In this document: positions 9,301 through 16,423 of the stretch, piece after piece
How positions within the stretch are numbered: the stretch's first letter is position 1
Layout of the letters: every line of letters starts with the position of its first letter
Assembly: GCA_020638975.1 (NCBI GenBank)
Contig: JACKHN010000009.1
Coordinates: forward strand, 265,803 to 329,802
Source of the DNA: Planctomycetaceae bacterium
Lineage (GTDB): Bacteria; Planctomycetota; Planctomycetia; Pirellulales; Pirellulaceae
DNA: 64,000 nucleotides
Direction: 5' to 3'
Program-made: the position numbers and the translations under genes
Notes under the pieces: model-generated
Database searches by the model: none
What the model saw: the letters and a program-made list of their open reading frames with translations, nothing else
What the model was told of the DNA's origin: nothing

Positions 9301-11395
9301 TGATCGGCATGTCTTTGTAGGAGACATCAAAGCGTTTCGCCTATCATCCAACGTTCGCTATCAGGCGACCTTCAAACCTCCCGGCGAATTCACGTCCGAC
9401 GCCTCGACGCTCACACTGCTTGACTTTTCCGGAGAGAACTCGTCACGGATCCTGGACCTTTCCGGTAACAACCGCCATGGCACGATCTCGGGGGCCAAAT
9501 GGGTGACCGTGGATGATCCACCGACGAGTGCGATGGCGGCGACAAGCGGACCGACGACGATTGAGACGTTATCCGAGGCGCGGCTGGCAGTACCGTCTGG
9601 CCAAGACCGCCAAGAAGCTTCCAAGCGAGTCAAAGACATCTTCGCGACCGACTTTGAAGCGGCAAAAGACAAGCCTGCGATGATCGCACTTGCCAAGGAC
9701 CTGCTGCAACGCGGCAAGGAGGAACAAGACGCAGTCGCTAAGTTTGCATTGCTCTACGAAGCACGGGCGCTGACGCTGGACGCCGCTGACCTGCCAATGG
9801 CGATGAAAGCGACGGACGAGTTTTCCGCTTGGTTCGAAGTCGATTCCTGGACTCTGAAATGCGACACGCTGACGAGGCTCGCGTCCAGTACCAGACCGGA
9901 TGTCGATCGTCAGTCGGTCGCGACCACTTCTCTGGAGTTGACAGACGAGGCGATGAGCAACTCGGACTGGGATAGCGCAGAAAAATTGCTGATGGCCGCC
10001 ACTCGCGTAAACGTTCGGCTGAAGGATCGCGAAATCGTCCGCTCGGTAAATCAAAAGCGGAAGTTAGTTCAGACACAAAGGAAACTGTGGACGGAAGCCG
10101 AACAGGCCGCCACCCTCCTCGCTACTTCCCCCGATGACGCAGCCGCCAACTTGAAACTTGGTCGATACCGCTGCTTTGTGAAGGGCGAGTGGGATGTTGG
10201 CTTGCAGCACTTCGCAAAGGGAAGCGATAGCGAGCTCGCGACAATTGCCGTAGCCGAGACCAAGAATCCCCAAGGGTCGGACGCCCTCGCGCTGGCGAAT
10301 CAATGGTACGAATGGGCCGACAAAGCTGCCGATGCCGACAAGAACGGAGCCCTGTTGCGGGCCCGGCATTGGTATTCGTCGGCGTTGCCGAGCCTCACCG
10401 GTCTAGACCGCACCGTCGCTGAGAAAAGGCTCGAAGAGCTGAAGGACAAAGTCGACGAACCTTCATCGAACGGTCGGCAATTGGCGTGGTTGAATGGGCC
10501 CGTCGGTGAACTGATGCGTCTGGAAGGCCATACGGCGGAAGTGACGTCGCTGGATGTCAGCCGTTCGGGCACGATGGTCGTATCGGGCTCGAACGACGGT
10601 ACCGTGCGATTCTGGGATCTCGCCGACGGCAAGGAAACGGGGCTAGTCACTTCGAGCGTTGGACGCATCACGAGAGTCGCGTTATTCCGCGACGATCAGT
10701 TTGTCTTTGTGGCAGGCAACCGGACAACCGCAGAAGTCTGGAACGCGCGCACCGGTCGGCCAGCAACATCGATGACGATCCCCGCATCCACTGCGAGCGC
10801 GGCTTTGTCAGAGGACGACAAGATCCTCGCGTGTGCGCGTCGCTCGTCATCGAACGGCAACATCACGCTGTACAACATGGGAACGGGAGCTGCGGGGTTG
10901 CAATTGAATTGCCCTTCCTATCCAAACTCGGTCGCCATCTCGCGGAGCGGTCGCCTGGTCGCGGCTGGCAGTGGCGATAACAACGTCTATGCCTGGAACA
11001 TTGCCAGCGGCCAACTCGCGGGCCCTTTCACAGGACTCGGCAGCAACCCAAATGATGTCGTGATTTCGCCCAACGAGCAACTCGTCGCCGGCTGCGTCTC
11101 GAATCAAGTAATGATCTGGGAACTAGCAAGCGGAAACATGCTGTCGCGCACGACAGCTTTGAGCTACACAGCTCAGCTTGCGTTTTCTCCTGACAACCGC
11201 CGCATACTTTGCGCGGGCATGATGCACGAGTTGTCTGTCATCAACGTCGAGGACGGCTCGGTCATCCGAACGCTGCGAGGCCAGACTCGCAGTTCCATCT
11301 CTTCGGCTCGCGCCGTGACGTATCTACCCGATCCAAGAGGCGCTGTTTCCGCGGGCTACGATGGCATCATTCGCGTGTGGCGATTGCCGGACTAG
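6359..11395 (+). CDS. Giant membrane protein: J-like domain, BTRD1-type repeats, two LamG-like domains, WD40 repeats
   Basis: 1678 residues. Residues 1-90 form a degenerate J-like domain common at the N-terminus of planctomycete proteins (DPYYAWLGIPP, NHYRLLG, LLDPDKKRDYDELL) without the HPD motif. A basic patch and one membrane span (about 154-175) follow, then a Pro/Thr/Ser-rich linker. Residues about 310-560 hold three units resembling bacterial tandem repeat domain 1 (e.g. GYHPIDVACW...FAAVWAL). Two paralogous LamG/concanavalin-like domains lie at about 575-800 and 823-1050, each with GNDWHHLAVCN and FFLG. A helical TPR-like stretch precedes a WD40 propeller from about 1384 (VVSGSNDGTVRFWDL). 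The topology suggests a cytoplasmic J-like end and a large exported part. Function is unknown. Confidence 0.85.
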   Translation: MSDEFDPYYAWLGIPPKDQPPNHYRLLGVELFETNLDVIESAAFRQMGHVRTYQNGKHSRESQRLLNELSAAKISLLDPDKKRDYDELLRATIDSINAFLPDEPSDTTGHETSKSGGSSIHVIDFEPSTGSSDSAARSSSASAIRRRRPQTTARLPIVLGVIGAVMCLGVAVMFGSKLFRQEQQRVVSHLSTPTNEPPTQVPELGQPVDLSTQNPHPANPQPVASAPSEGVQQSATTPSSNSNAITTAPAKPIPVTAFNDAMRRSPRMPPAMLQMRQRLPIVPYVRDKVEEAAGIADDNFVMTQTMAYNEFLNNANQLRNLAYRPLRIRPYLVDSESRIASVWTRDAVDWRMVLGVDANTLTQADQALKDQGYHPIDVACWQADGTKFAAVWALDESQSGEHELMLGLTSESFPAAAATARARGLMPLSHHVSDTAQGDRLYSVVWHKPEKVMPWHHWDDDREEHESALKRPGAPQDVCLEYLSNGDLIYGGLLVGLPDPNAIELHGYDAEDHRTQCRDLASKGYRPIAIAAASPRGGQQTVTASIWQHGAGVGLSPVMAGTSTPDPTSMSAAMTHALRFDGSALVTITNTGDLATRQNTFTAELWFRCTEPSIKEGYVLMGTTAHRDPPVGSNIGTASGWHVTAGKIQGPADTQETALRYASAKGSIRGSGSPIAPLGNDWHHLAVCNSPADGNFKLDVFLDGTRTQSSPRSLSDAMLSVTDFFLGKSVYLPDRHAFIGDIKAFRMSSDVRYQDSFTPPQAFTSDNSTVVLLNFDGNSTDYVADISGNEHRGTISGAKWIAIDAASPNDTPQATANVVAKATHALRSSGSDSIMIGNSRELAATSKTFTAELWFRFVEPVPQQTYVLMGTSAYRGQHPEVASVETTGWFIVAGQWKDGSSHSTGLRWSGPVGRIIGLEATLPPLGNDWHHLAVCNTPMGDDTWQMQVFVDGQRKQSVTRSREEAVASPSDFFLGRSQFLTDRHVFVGDIKAFRLSSNVRYQATFKPPGEFTSDASTLTLLDFSGENSSRILDLSGNNRHGTISGAKWVTVDDPPTSAMAATSGPTTIETLSEARLAVPSGQDRQEASKRVKDIFATDFEAAKDKPAMIALAKDLLQRGKEEQDAVAKFALLYEARALTLDAADLPMAMKATDEFSAWFEVDSWTLKCDTLTRLASSTRPDVDRQSVATTSLELTDEAMSNSDWDSAEKLLMAATRVNVRLKDREIVRSVNQKRKLVQTQRKLWTEAEQAATLLATSPDDAAANLKLGRYRCFVKGEWDVGLQHFAKGSDSELATIAVAETKNPQGSDALALANQWYEWADKAADADKNGALLRARHWYSSALPSLTGLDRTVAEKRLEELKDKVDEPSSNGRQLAWLNGPVGELMRLEGHTAEVTSLDVSRSGTMVVSGSNDGTVRFWDLADGKETGLVTSSVGRITRVALFRDDQFVFVAGNRTTAEVWNARTGRPATSMTIPASTASAALSEDDKILACARRSSSNGNITLYNMGTGAAGLQLNCPSYPNSVAISRSGRLVAAGSGDNNVYAWNIASGQLAGPFTGLGSNPNDVVISPNEQLVAGCVSNQVMIWELASGNMLSRTTALSYTAQLAFSPDNRRILCAGMMHELSVINVEDGSVIRTLRGQTRSSISSARAVTYLPDPRGAVSAGYDGIIRVWRLPD

Positions 11396-11546
11396 TGCTG
11401 CGTTACAGCTAAGGATTAGCGTGAATGAAGTGAGCCGCTGGCCGTAAGGCCCCGGGCGCGCCCTGCATTCCTCGCCGCCCGACCGCTTACGCGTCACGGC
11501 TCACGAAATGGGCAAACCCTAAGATCAAGGTGTAATGCAGCACTAG
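11392..11546. repeat. Interspersed hairpin element overlapping the stop codon of the giant gene
   Basis: Near-perfect outer inverted repeats (11393-11407 with 11531-11545, 14 of 15 matching; left arm TAGTGCTGCGTTACA) enclose an inner stem. That stem is GTGAGCCG at 11430-11437 with CGGCTCAC at 11497-11504, with a GGCCGTAAGGCC palindrome inside it. CTAG sits at both ends and could be part of the arms or a 4-bp target duplication. The first TAG of the element is the stop codon of the giant gene. Confidence 0.7.
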
Positions 11547-11610
11547 CAGATAACCCTGCCGTTTACGCGGGCCCCGTTTTCAGTCCACCATTCCGTCGAA
11601 CGGTATCCGT

Positions 11611-12240
11611 TTACGCCAAGGCGTGACGCGAACGCAGATCTGCTCTCAAAGTCTCAGTTTCTACGAACTGCACCACATCGAAGCCAGCTGCCAGCGCGCC
11701 TTCCACGTTATCCAACCGATCGTCCGTGAAGAAGATTTCCTCGGGAGCGACGTCAGCTATCGCTGCCGCTTTCGAATAAGCAGCCAGATCTGGCTTCGCC
11801 GCTTGCATCTCGTAGCTGAGTGCATATCGCTCGAAGAATTCCTGAATCATGGGAAAGCGGCCATCGGCAATGAACTTCCAATGAGCTTCGTTAGTATTGG
11901 AAAGAATACCCAGTCTGTGGCCGGTTTCACGAAGTTCCTTCAGTAACGGGACAATGCTCTCATTCAACTCGAAGATATCCGACGCAGCCAACAGCAACAG
12001 GTCGCAATCAGGACGAGTCGAAGTGCGATCGCAAAATGCTTCGTAAAACTCTTGCGTCGTGATCGCTCCCCGCTCGTATTCCATCAGGAGGTCGCCCTCG
12101 AAGACGATTTCCTGGACGACGTGCTCCGAGATGCCGGCGACTTCTGCCATCTGCCGCGCACCGCGACGGTGATCGAAGTGGACCAACACGTTGCCGAGAT
12201 CGAAATAGATGAAGCGTGGTGAGGCCACTAGCTGACGCAT
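11611..12240 (-). CDS. HAD-superfamily hydrolase, YihX-like
   Basis: 209 residues. Motif I is FDLGNVLVHFD (nucleophile Asp near residue 14), motif II is LGILSNTNEAHW, the Lys motif is QAAKPD and motif IV is FFTDDRLDNVEGA. The helical cap after motif I matches the subfamily of YihX (a glucose-1-phosphatase). HAD enzymes of this type dephosphorylate small phosphosugars or nucleotides in the cytoplasm; the substrate is not predictable. It starts 3 nt after the stop of the DUF1080 gene, so the two are likely co-transcribed. Confidence 0.85.
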   Translation of the reverse strand: MRQLVASPRFIYFDLGNVLVHFDHRRGARQMAEVAGISEHVVQEIVFEGDLLMEYERGAITTQEFYEAFCDRTSTRPDCDLLLLAASDIFELNESIVPLLKELRETGHRLGILSNTNEAHWKFIADGRFPMIQEFFERYALSYEMQAAKPDLAAYSKAAAIADVAPEEIFFTDDRLDNVEGALAAGFDVVQFVETETLRADLRSRHALA

Positions 12241-12243
12241 CCG

Positions 12244-12888
12244 CTATTTGGTGAGGTCTTTGATGCGGATGTCTTTGTACGACGCTTCGGCCGGTTTGCC
12301 GCCATGAATTTGCAGACCGATGACGCCTGTCTTGGCAACTTCTTCTTGTTCGGTGTAGTCAACGGTTTGCACACCGTTTAACCACAGCTGAATGTGGTTC
12401 CCCTCGCAGCGAATCACGAATTCGTTCCAATCATTCTCTTTGCAGATCTTTTGAACCTTATCCGGGGCATCTTCGGCCAGCACCTTGCGTCGGCGTGATT
12501 CGTCGTACAACGCGCCCCAGATCTTTCGTCCCCAAGCCGACCCCATGTCGCATTGGTATCCGATCACTTCATGGTGGTCCGGAATGCGAGCGCTGCGGAA
12601 CTGAATCCCTGCGTTATCACCAGGTCCAACCAACTTGGCTTTCAGTCGCAACTCGAAATCCCCGTATTCTTTCTCGGTACAGAGAAACTCGTTATTTGGG
12701 ATCGACTCCTTCTGGCTGCCTCCGACGACGGCTCCCTCTTCAATGCGAAACACCTTCATGTTCCCTTCCCAGCCCGCGAAGGTCTTGCCATCGAACAGCG
12801 AGACAAAACCTTCCTCGACCGCCATCGCGGCAGATCCGAACAGAGTCGCACAAACAACACCGACGAACACACGACTGATTTGTTTCAT
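12244..12888 (-). CDS. Secreted DUF1080 (3-keto-disaccharide hydrolase fold) protein
   Basis: 214 residues from ATG 12888. This start puts the signal peptide (MKQISRVFVGVVCATLF..AMA) at the N-terminus; an in-frame ATG at 12906 and an earlier one at 12966 are alternatives. Typical DUF1080 features are FVSLFDGKTFAGWEG, EFLCTEKEYGDFELRL, GDNAGIQFRS, EWVIG-like HHEVIGYQCDMG, WNEFVIRCEGNHIQLWLNG and GVIGLQIHGG. The fold is a concanavalin-like beta-sandwich. Some relatives cleave 3-keto-glucosides and others have no known activity. It is very abundant in planctomycetes, where it is linked to polysaccharide use. Followed at once by the HAD gene. Confidence 0.88.
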   Translation of the reverse strand: MKQISRVFVGVVCATLFGSAAMAVEEGFVSLFDGKTFAGWEGNMKVFRIEEGAVVGGSQKESIPNNEFLCTEKEYGDFELRLKAKLVGPGDNAGIQFRSARIPDHHEVIGYQCDMGSAWGRKIWGALYDESRRRKVLAEDAPDKVQKICKENDWNEFVIRCEGNHIQLWLNGVQTVDYTEQEEVAKTGVIGLQIHGGKPAEASYKDIRIKDLTK

Positions 12889-13088
12889 TGGAGTGGACTC
12901 ATCCATTTCAGATTTACCGGACTCAGAATCGCAGCCATAATACGCCAAGTCAGAGTGCAACGCCACAGATGCCTGCTTTCCGTGATGCGGCGGTTAGTCC
13001 AACGTAGTTTAGAAGTCGCTGCATCGCGACTCGCAGCATTGAAGATGGTCCTGGCCGGCGATCACCCCGACTGGTCCTTCCAAACAAC

Positions 13089-13125
13089 AACGCCACCAAG
13101 CAGCCATTAGCCGCTTGGTGGCGTT
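13089..13125 (-). terminator. Terminator after the small lipoprotein gene
   Basis: A perfect 13-bp stem (13089-13101 with 13113-13125, arm AACGCCACCAAGC) and an 11-nt loop lie 30 nt past the minus-strand stop at 13156. Read on the minus strand, a GTTGTTGTTT tail follows. On the plus strand TTTTATTT follows, so it may work both ways. Confidence 0.75.
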
Positions 13126-13155
13126 TTATTTAAACTCATTGGAAATTGCGAAAGT

Positions 13156-13452
13156 CTACAGCTTTCCGAGCATCTCCTTCGCCTTCGCCTTCGCTGCATC
13201 AGGACTACTGGCTGACTCCAATGCATCAACATCGGCAAGCAGATCTGGCTTGTTCAGTCCTTGGATCGCTGTTCGCAGCTCTTCAGCTCCGCTTCCCAGT
13301 TCGCCACTTTCGATGACGCCTTCTAGAACAGACTTGGCGGTGTCAGCAGCGCCTGAAGCGGCAGGAGGTTCAACCGCAATCGGTGCAGGACCTCCACCGC
13401 AACCAACCATGACTAAGGCCACCAAAACGAGAGATACTCGCATTAAACCCAT
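13156..13452 (-). CDS. Small lipoprotein downstream of DUF1559
   Basis: 98 residues with a signal peptide and lipobox (LVMVGC, Cys near residue 18). A Pro/Ala-rich linker and a short helical tail rich in Ala, Glu and Leu follow. GAGGAG 10 nt upstream supports the ATG at 13452. The gene lies 68 bp after the DUF1559 gene on the same strand and is followed by a terminator, so the two probably form one unit. A small lipoprotein beside a DUF1559 gene is a recurring planctomycete arrangement; its function is unknown. Confidence 0.75.
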   Translation of the reverse strand: MGLMRVSLVLVALVMVGCGGGPAPIAVEPPAASGAADTAKSVLEGVIESGELGSGAEELRTAIQGLNKPDLLADVDALESASSPDAAKAKAKEMLGKL

Positions 13453-13520
13453 CTTTCAATTACTCCTCAAACAAGTGGGACTGCCTGTGGCAGCGTTTAA
13501 ACTGTCAGACCCATTCTCAA

Positions 13521-14576
13521 CTAAGGAAGTGAGACGGATTCTCCGTCTCCTCGGTTACCAAGGTGACAATAAACTTGGCCAGAAATTGTGTCAGTGATGA
13601 CCGTCACCGAACCATCTGCCATCGCGTGCATCGCACCGCCAGGGTGTCGACTGCGGGCGGGAAATACTCCAGAGCTGTCCATCCAGCCACAACCCGAACA
13701 CGACTGGCAGCTAGGATACTTCCAGTTTGGTGGTGCGAGAGTGTTCATCACGGTCTGAGCTGGCATGGGCGCCATCCAATCGCGACCACCGTGACTGTGA
13801 TGGTTTCCAATCCCCGCTTGGCAAGAGACACCATATGCTTCGACTTGTGCGGCTTCGTAGAGAACGTTGGTGATTGGGTAATACGCGCCATTACCATTCG
13901 TACCGGGATAAGTAATACCTCTCACGATGTCGCCCGGGCGATAGAAACCGTTGTCCTCATCTCCCAGCAACTGTTCGCCCATCATGATCGTGTTAGAAGT
14001 TCCGTCGGTAATGTCCTGGATGCCGCGTTCAAAGCCGGTCTGATATCCGAAAACGCCGTTGTTACGAGGGTTGGAATTGCTCCATCCCATCGCACATCCT
14101 TCGGAAACTGCATAATTACAGTTGCCGGCATTTGCACCGGATTTCGAGCTGTCCGATGGGCAGACAAAGGCATCGATTCGCACCTGAGCGGGTCCCCCTG
14201 CCGTATTGAACGGCGCCACTCGCCAACCATCTTCCAATGCCGGCGCAGTCGCCATTAAGCCTTTAATTTGGTCATAGAGTGGCGCTTGCTCCATAAACGG
14301 CAGGACCGACGTGTGGGCGCTGAAACCCTCCCATTGACTGCAAGTCCCGCCTACTCCAGTCATTACATTTGAATAAATCGGAAACTTCTTGTAAGTATCG
14401 TGATAGTTGTGGAATGCCAATGCAATGTTCTTCATATTGTTCGAGCAACTCATCCGGCGAGCAGCTTCGCGCGCAGCCTGGACCGCTGGGAGTAGCAGTG
14501 CGACCAAGATGCCAATAATGGCAATGACGACTAAGAGTTCGACTAACGTGAAACCTTTGCTTCTCATTCTTTTCAT
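13521..14576 (-). CDS. DUF1559 prepilin-like secreted protein (copy 1)
   Basis: 351 residues from ATG 14576, backed by GGAGGAG 6-7 nt upstream. The N-terminus is a type IV prepilin/pseudopilin signal (KGFTLVELLVVIAIIGILV, peptidase cut after the Gly with methylation of Phe expected). The planctomycete signature LLPAVQAAREAARRMSC and NYHDTYKKFP follow. The C-terminal half has the DUF1559 pattern with DGTSNTIMMGE and HPGGAMHAMADGSV. The family is massively expanded in planctomycetes and thought to form pseudopilin-like or surface structures. Transcribed with the small lipoprotein gene downstream. Confidence 0.93.
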   Translation of the reverse strand: MKRMRSKGFTLVELLVVIAIIGILVALLLPAVQAAREAARRMSCSNNMKNIALAFHNYHDTYKKFPIYSNVMTGVGGTCSQWEGFSAHTSVLPFMEQAPLYDQIKGLMATAPALEDGWRVAPFNTAGGPAQVRIDAFVCPSDSSKSGANAGNCNYAVSEGCAMGWSNSNPRNNGVFGYQTGFERGIQDITDGTSNTIMMGEQLLGDEDNGFYRPGDIVRGITYPGTNGNGAYYPITNVLYEAAQVEAYGVSCQAGIGNHHSHGGRDWMAPMPAQTVMNTLAPPNWKYPSCQSCSGCGWMDSSGVFPARSRHPGGAMHAMADGSVTVITDTISGQVYCHLGNRGDGESVSLP

Positions 14577-15037
14577 AGCGTTCTCCTCCGATGTAGTAAC
14601 AATACTAGTCAAGACAAGTTTATATTATACTCAACGGCGACTACCCTTACAATGGTCCGCAACTCGAAACACTGCGGCTAGTAGCCTGAAAGCTGGCTCA
14701 CTATCCCCCACTCTAACGAGCGTTCGATGCGTCACTTCACGCGTCGGAAATTTATTGAATATTCGAGGGAGGGAAAAGGGTGCTACGAGCCACACGCTTG
14801 CGGGTGTGAACCCTGATGCGGATTGGTATCGTCGAATTGCCGAGACGTTCTGTATCAGTGCCATCGTCAATCGCAAACGGTATATTCCACACTGTAATGA
14901 CAATTCTTTAGCCCGAGTTATTCATCAGCTGCGTGGCGATCGTCGGTGATTCTCGCAAACTTCAACAGAACCGCGCGTTATCGCGCGGTGGCGGATTTCC
15001 GAGGCTCTAGATCTCGCATCCCTAAATCGGTCGGATA
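14577..15037. other. 461-bp divergent intergenic region with a short palindrome
   Basis: It separates the minus-strand DUF1559 gene from the plus-strand TPR gene and should hold both promoters. A perfect 8-bp stem with a 4-nt loop (ACCGCGCG at 14970-14977, CGCGCGGT at 14982-14989) lies about 50 nt before the TPR start. It has no T-tract, so it could be an operator or leader hairpin. No coding frame is supported. Confidence 0.4.
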
Positions 15038-16423
15038 ATGTCGGATCTATCACACAAGCGCGCCGCAGGCCGAGCCAAACAACGCCACCCGAACAAACTT
15101 GATCAAGTGGGATCACCCCGAAACTTACGACGCACCGGCATCGTTGTTGTCATCGCCTTGGCGGTCGCCACGTGTTGGTTCTCGGGGGCGTGTTCGCTGT
15201 GGCCGATGTTACTGGCCAACAAGGCTTTGGCCAACAGATCACTGGACTCGGCACTCGATTGGCTGCAAACAGCTGAGTGGTTGCATGGCGATCCGGCATC
15301 CATTGCGTTGCTTCGCGCGCGAGTGAACCGGAGACTTGGCGATCTACCAGCCATGGAACAGGACCTGCAACGCGCGGTAGACTTCGGTGCCACGGCGGAG
15401 CGCGTGGGCCAAGAACGAACGCTCGCGATCGCTCAAGTAGGTCGGCTACATGAAGTTGAAGAAACGCTGAAGCAGTGGCTGAAGAACCCGCAAGAAGATG
15501 GTGCCGACCTCTGCGATGCCTATACAAATGGGCTGGCGAGTCAGGGCCGGCTGACCGAGACGGAGTTGTTGCTGAATGCGTGGGAAGTGGGCTTTCCGCG
15601 GGACCCCAAACCACACGTCAAACGGGGGCGAATTGCGGAGCATGCTCTTGCGTACGATGCTGCCGAAGCCGAATATCGTGCCGCACTGAAGAAGAATCCC
15701 GATTACCCTACTGCACTCTACGCGTTGGGAAGACTACTGCTCGATCGCAAACGACCTGCAGAGGCATTGCCGATGTTTCGACGATGTGCCGAAGTGTCAT
15801 CTGGCGCGGCGGCGGCAGCTCGTATCGGTGAAGGGAGTTGTTTGAGGTCGTTGGGGGATGTGGCTTTGGCTCGGCAAGTTCTGGAAGCAGTGGTGTCGTT
15901 GGACGAGAATTCGCTGGACAAAGCCTACTTACAAATCGGCTTTCGTTCGGGTGGCGCACCAGCAGCGCTGGAGTTAGGAAAGCTTGAGTCTTCCGAGCAA
16001 AACTACATCGCCGCCGAAAAGTGGCTGCGTCGCGCGGTTACCGCCGATCCATACGATTTGGATGCTCGCTATGCTTGGGCGGTAGCTCTGCGAGGAATCG
16101 ATCGAAAGCAAGAAGCAGCGGAAGAATTCGAACACGTTTCGCGAGTCCGCAAGCTCTTGGCGGAAACCGAAGCATGGCAAACTCACTTGGCGGAACATCC
16201 TGATGACGTTGAAACCCGATATAAGGTTGCCATGATCTATATACAGCACTCTTCACCAAAGTCGGGAATCTATTGGTTACAGAGCGTCTTGGCTCATGAT
16301 CCCACCCATCAACCGACGCATCGAGCACTCGCAGAGTATTATGAGGCGCACAAGGATGAAGTAGCTTCTTACGCAAGCCTCGCGGAGTATCATCGCCGGA
16401 TGATTTCGCATGAATCCCATTGA
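15038..16423 (+). CDS. Membrane-anchored TPR protein (module 1)
   Basis: 461 residues. A basic N-terminus is followed by one membrane span (about 33-52). At least seven TPR-like helix pairs then fill the rest (e.g. AEAEYRAALKKNPDYPTALYALGRLLLDRKRPAEALPMFR split over 190-240, and again near 325-355). TPRs make protein contacts. The 3' end overlaps the next gene by 14 bp, so translation of the TPR and CRTAC1 proteins is probably coupled and the two likely work together at the envelope. A paralogous pair lies at 30240-33371. Confidence 0.85.
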   Translation: MSDLSHKRAAGRAKQRHPNKLDQVGSPRNLRRTGIVVVIALAVATCWFSGACSLWPMLLANKALANRSLDSALDWLQTAEWLHGDPASIALLRARVNRRLGDLPAMEQDLQRAVDFGATAERVGQERTLAIAQVGRLHEVEETLKQWLKNPQEDGADLCDAYTNGLASQGRLTETELLLNAWEVGFPRDPKPHVKRGRIAEHALAYDAAEAEYRAALKKNPDYPTALYALGRLLLDRKRPAEALPMFRRCAEVSSGAAAAARIGEGSCLRSLGDVALARQVLEAVVSLDENSLDKAYLQIGFRSGGAPAALELGKLESSEQNYIAAEKWLRRAVTADPYDLDARYAWAVALRGIDRKQEAAEEFEHVSRVRKLLAETEAWQTHLAEHPDDVETRYKVAMIYIQHSSPKSGIYWLQSVLAHDPTHQPTHRALAEYYEAHKDEVASYASLAEYHRRMISHESH

